5,074 bases of DNA from Kiritimatiellota bacterium (GTDB lineage: Bacteria; Verrucomicrobiota; Lentisphaeria; Victivallales; JAADHT01), in assembly GCA_013151705.1 (NCBI GenBank), contig JAADHT010000116.1:1-5074 (forward strand), in the 5' to 3' direction. The position numbers were made by a program, and so were the translations under genes. The notes beneath the pieces were generated by a model, which was given only the letters and a program-made list of their open reading frames with translations, made no database searches and was not told the DNA's origin. Positions 1 through 4,580 of the stretch are shown piece after piece (the stretch's first letter is position 1; the number at the start of each line of letters is the position of its first letter).

Positions 1-2
1 CA

Positions 3-668
3 TTCCTTTTCCTCTGGGGCGCGTATATCGCGTCCATTCTGCCGGCCGGCAATTTCATAGTTCCTACGGGCACGATTTTCGGGGAACGCCTCACCTACCT
101 GCCTTCCGTATGGCTTTGTCTCGCGGCGGCGGCGGCGGTTTTCTTCGCATTTTCGCGAATTGAGCGGAAAATATCGTCCAAACGACTTCTTCTGCCGGAA
201 ATCTTCATGGGACTCGCGATTCTAGCGGCCGTTTTGAGAACGAGCGTGAGAACTGATGACTGGAAAAGCATGCGAACGCTCGCCGTCAGCGCGGTCGAAA
301 CATCCCCGTCGAGCGTTAAAACTTGGAACAATCTCGCTATAGAGTTCGCGCACCAGGAGCATTTCGAGGAGGCGATCGCCGCCTGCGACAGGGCTTTGGC
401 GATAAAACCTGATTTCCAATCGCCCAAAGTCAATAAAATCTATTATTTGATAGCGTTGAAGCGATACGGCGAAGCCAAGCGCGAGTTAATCGACGTTTTG
501 ACGAATGGATCGGACGATTACGATTTGTACAACAAACTGGCCGGAATTCTCGCCCGCGAAGGGAAATTGCGCGAAGCCGCCAAGTTGTTGCGAAAATCCC
601 TCGCCATCAACCCCAACCAAAAACAGATCGCCGACTCTCTGAAGCGAATGGAAAAGGATATTCATTAA
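3..668 (+). CDS. TMTC-like membrane glycosyltransferase/TPR protein, C-terminal part (5' end cut by window)
   Basis: The reading frame is open from the left edge to the TAA at 666-668, giving 221 visible residues. A start at the ATG at 207 would be false, because the same frame codes for a good membrane protein upstream of it. Visible residues 1-20, 33-51 and about 62-78 are hydrophobic, with the motif PTGTIFGERLTYLPS (21-35) between the first two. This motif resembles the loop and last membrane spans of the TMTC/DUF1736 family, which are GT-C-fold proteins with C-terminal TPR repeats; the eukaryotic members are O-mannosyltransferases. From about residue 104 there are three TPR-like repeats: 105-138 (NNLAIEFAHQEHFEEAIAAC), 139-171 (degenerate) and 173-206 (KLAGILAREGKLREAAKLL). 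The protein probably transfers sugar from a lipid carrier on the outer face of the inner membrane, with the TPRs binding a partner. The donor and acceptor cannot be read from this fragment, and the catalytic N-terminal half lies outside the window. The family call is fairly sure, the exact activity is not. A run of five GCG codons (123-137) encodes Ala41-45. Confidence 0.85.
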   Translation, partial: FLFLWGAYIASILPAGNFIVPTGTIFGERLTYLPSVWLCLAAAAAVFFAFSRIERKISSKRLLLPEIFMGLAILAAVLRTSVRTDDWKSMRTLAVSAVETSPSSVKTWNNLAIEFAHQEHFEEAIAACDRALAIKPDFQSPKVNKIYYLIALKRYGEAKRELIDVLTNGSDDYDLYNKLAGILAREGKLREAAKLLRKSLAINPNQKQIADSLKRMEKDIH

Positions 669-747
669 CTGGCTCTTGATTTCATATCGACTCGACAGCG
701 ATTGCGAAATGTGGGAGGAAGCTGTTTGCGCCGCCGTTTGGACACGG
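669..747. other. convergent intergenic gap without clear terminator
   Basis: This 79-bp gap separates the stop codons of the TPR protein (+) and the rhomboid gene (-). A bidirectional terminator would be expected here, but I see no GC-rich stem followed by a T run on either strand. Termination may be Rho-dependent or may occur inside the facing gene. Confidence 0.5.
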
Positions 748-1905
748 CTATGTCGCTTTGGGATAACTGAATCCTTTGGAGTCATCCTCGTTCTCCAAAT
801 ATCGAAGAGCCGCTCCAACCAACGCCCCGGCGGCAAAACCTCCGATATGCGCGAACCAAGCGGTGCCTCCTCCCATGTTTTCGGAATCAAGATAGGCGAA
901 AACGAGTTGAAGCAAAAGCCAGCCACCAAGATAGGCGAACGCCGGAACGTCCACGATGGCACCGTATATGTATGTTTTTACTTTCGCGGCCGGATAGAGA
1001 ATGAAATAAGCGCCCATAACGCCGGAGATGGCGCCGCTGGCTCCAATGGCGGGAAGTAGTGAGCGAGGATCCAACGCTATATGGAGAAGACCGGCGCAGA
1101 TTCCGAAGAACAGATACAGGAAAAGAAATTTGACATGCCCGAAACGATCTTCGACGTTGTCTCCGAAAATGAAGAGAAACAGCATATTGCCGAAAAGGTG
1201 CGCTAAACCGCCATGGAGAAACATTGAAGTGAAAAAGGAGCATCCGCCTTTGAGCGAGGCGAACGCTGTCGACGGCACCAAACCGAATTCGCGGAAATAA
1301 GTCTCGGAACCGCCTCCCCACAAGGTTGACTGAAGAACGAAGACAATCACGTTGACGCTTAAAATAAAGAGAACGGAGTAGGGAGTGGAATCGCACTTCT
1401 GGTCATCCTTCAAAGGCAGGATTATGCGGGGAGCGAAACCGCCGTAGGCGCTGTAGGGGGAACGGGCGGAAGACATTGATTCGTATCTCGCGTCGAGCGC
1501 CGCTCCGCGGTTTTCGGCTATCGCCTCACCCATCCTGTCGAGAATGGGATTGCCTTTTCGGAATACCGCGAGTTTCAACATCTCGCCACCATCGACCCAA
1601 AGCACATCGCACTCCGCGCATTTGTCAATAATTATATTCGAGTCGTAGGCGTAGTTCAACTTGGCCATCTTTTTGGCGCAACGAGGGCATTTCGCGTTCA
1701 CTTCGGAAATTCCGTATTTTCCGACGACATCCTTGTCGAGTTCTATCCGGGCGTTCGGAACATCCCGGGTGGCTATGAAATCGTCCACGACAACGTTCAA
1801 ATCATTCGACGGCAGCAAAAGTCCGTTGCATTTGGAGCAATAATCCACGGGAACGCTTTTGAAGAACATTTTCTTCAATTCTGTTCCGCATTTCGGACAC
1901 CGCAT
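748..1905 (-). CDS. rhomboid-family intramembrane serine protease with two N-terminal TFIIB-type zinc ribbons
   Basis: The product is 385 residues. Residues 1-110 hold two zf-TFIIB-like ribbons: CPKC (3-6) with CSKC (23-26), and CPRC (73-76) with CAEC (96-99) followed by VLWVDGGEML, typical of that family. A polar linker (about 115-172) leads to a rhomboid domain with about six membrane spans (174-370). Its hallmarks are HGGLAHLFGN (231-240, with His236 and Asn240 of the HxxxN motif), GASG (288-291, Ser290 as nucleophile) and AHIGG (352-356, His353 as base). The Ser-His dyad is intact, so it should cleave transmembrane substrates within the bilayer. The ribbons, on the N-terminal side, should be cytoplasmic and could bind a protein or nucleic acid partner or sense zinc. 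I chose the ATG at 1905 because AGAGGAAG precedes it at a normal distance and the protein then begins MRCPKCG. In-frame GTG (2007) and TTG (2022) starts are also open and would add 34 or 39 residues with no recognisable domain. It is the third gene of the leftward cluster, after an SPFH gene. Confidence 0.93.
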   Translation of the reverse strand: MRCPKCGTELKKMFFKSVPVDYCSKCNGLLLPSNDLNVVVDDFIATRDVPNARIELDKDVVGKYGISEVNAKCPRCAKKMAKLNYAYDSNIIIDKCAECDVLWVDGGEMLKLAVFRKGNPILDRMGEAIAENRGAALDARYESMSSARSPYSAYGGFAPRIILPLKDDQKCDSTPYSVLFILSVNVIVFVLQSTLWGGGSETYFREFGLVPSTAFASLKGGCSFFTSMFLHGGLAHLFGNMLFLFIFGDNVEDRFGHVKFLFLYLFFGICAGLLHIALDPRSLLPAIGASGAISGVMGAYFILYPAAKVKTYIYGAIVDVPAFAYLGGWLLLQLVFAYLDSENMGGGTAWFAHIGGFAAGALVGAALRYLENEDDSKGFSYPKAT

Positions 1906-1910
1906 GGTAG

Positions 1911-1918
1911 CTTCCTCT
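1911..1918 (-). promoter_or_regulatory. ribosome binding site deciding the rhomboid start
   Basis: On the minus strand AGAGGAAG is followed by CTACC and the ATG at 1905. This supports that ATG over the longer in-frame GTG and TTG starts. The candidate pseudoknot strand ACCCCGC ends only four bases upstream of this site. Confidence 0.65.
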
Positions 1919-1921
1919 TTT

Positions 1922-1974
1922 GCGGGGTGGCTTATCTTGTGTTCGGCTCCGATCGACCCCGCGTCGGTGGAGCC
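1922..1974 (-). promoter_or_regulatory. candidate structured leader (hairpin plus pseudoknot) before the rhomboid start
   Basis: Read on the minus strand, GGCTCC (1974-1969) pairs with GGAGCC (1950-1945). An inner CGAC/GTCG stem (1966-1963 with 1957-1954) can form inside it. The loop side GCGGGGT (1962-1956) is also perfectly complementary to ACCCCGC (1928-1922), which lies just ahead of the ribosome binding site. An H-type pseudoknot would therefore be an alternative to the inner stem and could alter access to the ribosome site. This does not match any riboswitch class I can name. A chance origin of a 7-bp GC-rich match is possible, and if the longer GTG start were used this stretch would be coding. 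Confidence 0.35.
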
Positions 1975-2007
1975 AGTGGTCAGGATTTGAATGTGAAATG
2001 ATGCCAC

Positions 2008-2054
2008 ACTCCCTCCTCCCAAATTCGCTGCAAGCCTGAGGGGGGAGGGGAGGG
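2008..2054 (-). repeat. C-rich/G-rich imperfect inverted repeat in the rhomboid leader
   Basis: On the minus strand CCCTCCCCTCCCCCC (2054-2040) can pair with GGGAGGAGGGAG (2020-2009), with one bulge and one mismatch, across a 19-base loop. The second arm contains AGGAGG (2017-2012), a perfect Shine-Dalgarno core that does not serve the favoured ATG start at 1905 but sits four bases before an in-frame GTG at 2007. The fold would bury that ribosome site. There is no T run after it, so it is not an ordinary terminator. Confidence 0.4.
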
Positions 2055-2082
2055 TATAGGCACTTTACAAGAGTGGCGGCAA
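2053..2082 (-). promoter_or_regulatory. possible weak sigma70-type promoter for the rhomboid gene
   Basis: On the minus strand TTGCCG (2082-2077) and TATACC (2058-2053) are separated by 18 bases, and each matches four of six consensus positions. If used, it would give a structured leader of roughly 140 bases before the rhomboid ATG. It lies after the hairpins that follow the SPFH gene, which is where an internal promoter would be expected. The match is weak. Confidence 0.25.
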
Positions 2083-2103
2083 TCGCGATCAGCCGTGGCT
2101 GAA

Positions 2104-2128
2104 GGCGCTCGAACACGTTTCGAGCGCC
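2104..2128 (-). terminator. perfect 10-bp hairpin after the SPFH gene, terminator-like without T run
   Basis: GGCGCTCGAA and TTCGAGCGCC form a perfect 10-bp stem around a 5-base loop (CACGT), starting 18 bases after the SPFH stop codon. A smaller hairpin, CAGCCGTGGCTG (2090-2101), adjoins it. No U tract follows on either strand, so strong intrinsic termination is doubtful. It may instead be an mRNA 3'-end stabiliser, a partial attenuator between the SPFH and rhomboid genes, or a protein-binding palindrome. Confidence 0.45.
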
Positions 2129-2146
2129 ATGCCGCTCGCGCGGAGT

Positions 2147-3097
2147 CTAACGCCTGTCCTTGCGCTGGTTCTGATTCTTTTTTTCGCCCAGCCGGTTTAC
2201 CGAGTTGCGTATGAGCATAGTTTTTTCAATTCCCGAACCCAACGCCGAGAACGGGATCAGAATCGCCGTGTTGTTCGGGCCAGTGGCGAGTTTCTCATAC
2301 ATTTCAATCTGTTTTATCATTATGATTTCAGGTGTCAGACTGGCCGTTCTGACCTTGTTCGCGGCGGCGTCGGCCTCCGCTTGAACCAGTTTCGCCTTGC
2401 CTTTCTCAACGGCGAGTTCGGCGTCGCGCCGCGCCTTGGCCACTTCCGCCTTGGCGATGGCGGCGTTCTCCAAGTCTTTAAGTTCGGCGTTTTTAATTTT
2501 TTTGCGCATTGTTGTTATTTCCGGCGGGTAATCCAGATTCGTGATCAACACGTCGGCGGTTTGGACTGGATATTTCAACTCCTTCAACCTCGCTATGACT
2601 TTGGATTTAACCGTGTTGCGTATCTTCTCGCGTTGCTCGCGGATGTTGTCGGTCTTATAGACGGAGATGGTTGAACGGGTGATGGACGATACAATGTCGT
2701 CCATAGCTATTTTGTAGAACTGATCCAACGATAGTTCCATGCCGCTGACATCGTCGCGCTTGGATCTGGTCGCCGGCACTTTTGCCTTGATCACACCTAT
2801 GGTGTCCTTGTCAACGGCGAAAGAACCAACCCACTTGACGGCGACATCCATGTTGATGTCGTCGGCGCAGAGTATCTTCAAGTCTTTAGCGTAGGATTTC
2901 AGCTTCGTGTCGACGAAGTAAACCTTGTCGCGTCCCCATCCCCTGTATACTCCCTGATGGATGATCTGCGTTTCTCCGCTGGGACTCAGTATGATTACCG
3001 TCGTGCCGGGCGGAACCACCTTGCCGCAACCCGTAGCGAACAACACGGCGAACAATCCGACAACCATCGCAACCGAGATTCCAATGTTTCTTTTCAT
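2147..3097 (-). CDS. SPFH/prohibitin-like (Band 7) lipoprotein
   Basis: The product is 316 residues. Residues 1-24 form a lipoprotein signal peptide: MKRN, a hydrophobic core, then FATGC with Cys24 as the likely lipidated residue (Ala rather than Leu at -3 is a slightly weak lipobox). Residues about 28-195 form an SPFH-like domain, with VVPPGTTVIILSPSGETQII at its start and ADVLITNLDYPPEI (181-194) at its end, a typical closing strand and turn. Residues 195-250 are an Ala/Glu/Lys-rich helix (AAIAKAEVAKARRDAELAVE), the coiled-coil segment that drives oligomer rings in prohibitins and HflK/HflC. The tail includes NNTAILIPFSALGSG (275-289), like the hydrophobic C-terminal patch of the family, and a basic end. 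I chose the ATG at 3097 because AAGGAGA precedes it at good distance and it exposes the signal peptide. SPFH proteins form membrane scaffolds that often control proteases. This copy should sit on the periplasmic face of a membrane. It follows the two-span protein gene by 89 bp and precedes the rhomboid gene. The family call is sure, the partner is inferred. Confidence 0.9.
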   Translation of the reverse strand: MKRNIGISVAMVVGLFAVLFATGCGKVVPPGTTVIILSPSGETQIIHQGVYRGWGRDKVYFVDTKLKSYAKDLKILCADDINMDVAVKWVGSFAVDKDTIGVIKAKVPATRSKRDDVSGMELSLDQFYKIAMDDIVSSITRSTISVYKTDNIREQREKIRNTVKSKVIARLKELKYPVQTADVLITNLDYPPEITTMRKKIKNAELKDLENAAIAKAEVAKARRDAELAVEKGKAKLVQAEADAAANKVRTASLTPEIIMIKQIEMYEKLATGPNNTAILIPFSALGSGIEKTMLIRNSVNRLGEKKNQNQRKDRR

Positions 3098-3186
3098 CTT
3101 TCTCTCTCCTTGATTTTTCACAACAAGACTCCCTAAAGCGGCACAGCCGCGACTAAACATTCAATTTTCCCATCGTCTGGCGACGA
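3098..3186 (-). other. 89-bp spacer with two short hairpins between the two-span and SPFH genes
   Basis: Two inverted repeats lie here: ATCGTC/GACGAT around TGGC (3172-3187), abutting the upstream stop codon, and GCGGC/GCCGC around ACA (3138-3150). Neither is followed by a clear T run on the minus strand, so read-through into the SPFH gene is likely and the two genes are probably co-transcribed. The hairpins might tune relative expression. The SPFH ribosome site AAGGAGA occupies the end nearest 3097. Confidence 0.4.
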
Positions 3187-3654
3187 TTATTTGGTGTCTT
3201 TGAACAGCTCCACTCCTTTTTTCATCGCCTCATCGTTCTCTTTCACGGCTTGTTTGTCAACCTCGGCCGATTTCCGTTTGACGGTCTCCTCATTCGATTT
3301 AGCGATCTCCTCTTTTGTCGGAGGACGGAATTCCGCCGGCAACGGCGCTGTCGGAATCCTTACCGCCTCCGATGGTTTGTTTTGATTTCCCGTACGAATG
3401 AAGAGGGCGAAGACCAAAAGTGTGATCACAGTGGACGCTGCAACGGCGAAAATCAGAATTTTCATCACCGCGGCCACCTTTTTTCGGTGTTTGGACTTCG
3501 AGGATTCCCCTTCATCCGATTCGGCCGCGGCGGCCGCGTCGACGGACTTGAGAAGAGCCAATCGCAAAATTCCGATTATGGCCAACGCCACGGCGCCAAC
3601 CAGCGAAATCACGATCAGATTCTCCGTCAAAGGCGATACTGAAATCCCAAACAT
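3187..3654 (-). CDS. unknown protein with two membrane spans and charged periplasmic tail
   Basis: The product is 155 residues and I do not recognise a family. Residues 12-34 (LIVISLVGAVALAIIGILRL) and 62-86 (VMKILIFAVAASTVITLLVF) are clear membrane spans. The loop between them has five alanines (40-44), an acidic/serine stretch and then KSKHRKK (53-59). By the positive-inside rule the loop is cytoplasmic and the C-terminus is periplasmic. The tail (87-155) is proline-rich at first (RIPTAPLPAEFRPPTKEE) and then a highly charged Lys/Glu helix likely to form a coiled coil. The ATG at 3654 is chosen because AGGAGGGG precedes it at a good distance; an open extension upstream to 3777 lacks such a site and includes the candidate promoter. 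It is the first gene of the leftward cluster and shares it with the SPFH lipoprotein, so it may be a membrane anchor or partner for that protein, in the place where NfeD sits in classical SPFH operons. It does not look like NfeD. Confidence 0.75.
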   Translation of the reverse strand: MFGISVSPLTENLIVISLVGAVALAIIGILRLALLKSVDAAAAAESDEGESSKSKHRKKVAAVMKILIFAVAASTVITLLVFALFIRTGNQNKPSEAVRIPTAPLPAEFRPPTKEEIAKSNEETVKRKSAEVDKQAVKENDEAMKKGVELFKDTK

Positions 3655-3724
3655 AATCCCCTCCTGGTCTTGAGCCAATCGCGACCGGCTCCTATGAGTT
3701 GCCAATAGACGAGCGAACAGAGAC

Positions 3725-3754
3725 AAATTACGTTGAGAACATGCGAAAGTCAAG
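3725..3754 (-). promoter_or_regulatory. candidate promoter of the two-span/SPFH cluster
   Basis: On the minus strand TTGACT (3754-3749) matches five of six -35 positions. A 17-base spacer leads to TAATTT (3730-3725), which is only a fair -10; CGTAAT (3732-3727) is an alternative with 15-base spacing. Transcription would start near 3718, leaving a leader of about 64 bases to the ATG at 3654. It is the best promoter-like pair in the 405-bp gap. Confidence 0.42.
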
Positions 3755-3755
3755 G

Positions 3756-3778
3756 TGTGAAAATCGATGTGAGTCACA
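3756..3778 (-). promoter_or_regulatory. TGTGA/TCACA half-sites just upstream of the -35 element
   Basis: On the minus strand TGTGA (3778-3774), TCACA (3772-3768) and TCACA (3760-3756) occur within 23 bases, ending two bases before the TTGACT -35 box. TGTGA is the half-site of CRP/FNR-family regulators, but here the paired half-sites are 1 or 13 bases apart instead of the usual 6, so a classical CRP site is not present. The position suits an activator. This is inference from sequence only. Confidence 0.3.
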
Positions 3779-3949
3779 CTTCATCCCAATTCGCGAACAT
3801 TGCCGTACGAAAATTCAGTTTGCGTATACACATTTAAAGCGCGGCGAATAATATGTTGTTGAAAGCGAATTGGCGTTAGCGGGACGGAACAGGAAAAAGC
3901 GCTTTTCATCCCTCCGCCGAAGGCTTTTGAAACCCTTCAAACGATTGAG

Positions 3950-3983
3950 GCGCGAAAAACTGTAATCCAACCTTTTTCCGCGC
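3950..3983. repeat. imperfect inverted repeat with A and T tracts
   Basis: GCGCGAAAAA (3950-3959) pairs with TTTTTCCGCGC (3973-3983) with one bulged base and a 13-base loop. It lies about 80 bases after the stop of the lipoprotein gene read leftward, so it could be part of its 3' end. The T tracts are inside the stem rather than after it, which is unlike a standard terminator. Confidence 0.35.
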
Positions 3984-4059
3984 ATGCGGCGTGGTTGAAG
4001 CAGGCGCCCCAATTCTGATTTATGCTGGCTGACGCCGCCCCCGTTTTATCATCGACGTT

Positions 4060-4509
4060 TCAGGAGCGGTCGATCAGGAAGAGTGTTTCAAGCACCCATT
4101 GGGTGATTTTGAATACGATTCCAAGAGGACCATAGGTGTAATTACGCTCTTTGACGCTTTTGAAATTATCCTCCTTGGAAGCCGCCATCGAGTCTTTGTT
4201 TTCTTTAAGCAGCGCTATTTCGGTGTGGATCCGATCCAAATCCTCCTCGCAGCGGATAATCTCGTCAGTTGATTTCGCATGATCCAACTGGTACATAAGC
4301 CGTCGTTTTTTTCGTTCGGCGTTGATCAATTGCCTATCGTAGTCGCCGAAATTGGTTTTTTTTGCGATTGGGCGTTTATCGGTTTGCTCAAGTGAGGTTT
4401 CCGTGCTATTTTCCGTCGACGCGCAACCGGACGCCAAAAGACAGGCGCAACCCGCGCAGACAACGGTCGCCGCGGAAAGTCGGATCAATGAATGAAACAT
4501 TTTTTTCAT
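4060..4509 (-). CDS. small lipoprotein of unknown function
   Basis: The product is 149 residues with no family I recognise. Residues 1-29 are a lipoprotein signal: MKKMFHSLIR, a hydrophobic core, then LLASGC with Cys29 as the likely lipidation site; two more cysteines (21, 23) lie within the signal. A polar Ser/Thr/Glu linker (30-50) follows. Residues about 52-121 are strongly charged and probably helical, in the style of a coiled coil (RQLINAERKKRRLMYQLDHA, then EEDLDRIHTEIALLKE). The C-terminus has YTYGPLGIVFKITQWVLETL (124-143), a hydrophobic or amphipathic segment that may touch a membrane. The ATG at 4509 is preferred because AGAGGTG precedes it by about 6 bases; an ATG-like start 27 bases further upstream lacks a good site. 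The protein is likely periplasmic or outer-membrane attached. It is transcribed away from the helicase gene, and the 405-bp gap downstream suggests it is not in the SPFH operon. Confidence 0.75.
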   Translation of the reverse strand: MKKMFHSLIRLSAATVVCAGCACLLASGCASTENSTETSLEQTDKRPIAKKTNFGDYDRQLINAERKKRRLMYQLDHAKSTDEIIRCEEDLDRIHTEIALLKENKDSMAASKEDNFKSVKERNYTYGPLGIVFKITQWVLETLFLIDRS

Positions 4510-4536
4510 CTTCGCCACCTCTTTATTCCGCATCAC

Positions 4537-4542
4537 AATATA
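4537..4542 (-). promoter_or_regulatory. possible -10 box for the lipoprotein gene
   Basis: TATATT on the minus strand matches five of six -10 positions and would place the start of the lipoprotein mRNA about 20 bases ahead of its ATG. No good -35 lies 16-18 bases upstream; that stretch is T-rich. An overlapping TTGACG (4550-4545) could instead act as a -35 with a poor -10. Confidence 0.3.
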
Positions 4543-4580
4543 CCGTCAAATAGAAAAAGCCAGAAAAAAAGTTGATAATT

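Larger units (their letters stand above)
3655..4059. other. 405-bp non-coding region with promoter and several inverted repeats
   Basis: No convincing gene lies between the two minus-strand genes here. Apart from the candidate promoter and half-sites near 3725-3778, it holds a perfect 12-bp palindrome AAAAGCGCTTTT (3895-3906), a 6-bp stem TTTGAA/TTCAAA with loop ACCC (3926-3941), and a long imperfect stem GCGCGAAAAA/TTTTTCCGCGC (3950-3983, one bulge, 13-base loop). A 65-codon open frame at 3815-4012 (minus) starts at TTG with no ribosome site and is very basic, so I do not call it. The cluster of repeats could include the 3' end of the lipoprotein mRNA, operators, or a small RNA; nothing in it decides which. 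Confidence 0.5.

Noticed and set aside
123..137. (GCG)5 trinucleotide repeat as a possible phase-variation site
   Set aside because: It is in frame, encodes five alanines inside a membrane segment, and changes in copy number would not shift the frame.
95..433. 112-codon minus-strand open frame
   Set aside because: It is antisense to the TMTC/TPR coding region, which has clear family features in its own frame.
676..1300. Two plus-strand open frames antisense to the rhomboid gene
   Set aside because: They overlap the C-terminal coding part of a gene with intact catalytic motifs and show no recognisable domain.
1980..2009. Nine-residue leader peptide (GTG start, MWHHFTFKS) after the GGAGG run
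   Set aside because: The start is only two bases from the AGGAGG core, and there is no attenuator logic (no following terminator and no link between its residues and a rhomboid gene).
2040..2054. G-quadruplex on the plus strand
   Set aside because: Only three G tracts (6, 4 and 3 bases) are present, so a standard four-tract, three-tetrad structure does not fit without splitting the first run. Pairing with the nearby C-rich stretch is the simpler reading.
2129..2674. 181-codon open frame on the plus strand
   Set aside because: It lies antisense within the well-supported SPFH gene, and its product is low-complexity (Phe/Arg/Gly-rich) with no domain or ribosome site. It is a codon-bias shadow.
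3655..3777. N-terminal extension of the two-span protein to 3777
   Set aside because: The internal ATG at 3654 has a strong AGGAGGGG site, the extension has no matching site and it covers the likely promoter.
3815..4012. 65-codon minus-strand open frame in the large gap
   Set aside because: It begins at TTG with no ribosome site, is very rich in Arg/Lys/Ser, and overlaps the inverted repeats.
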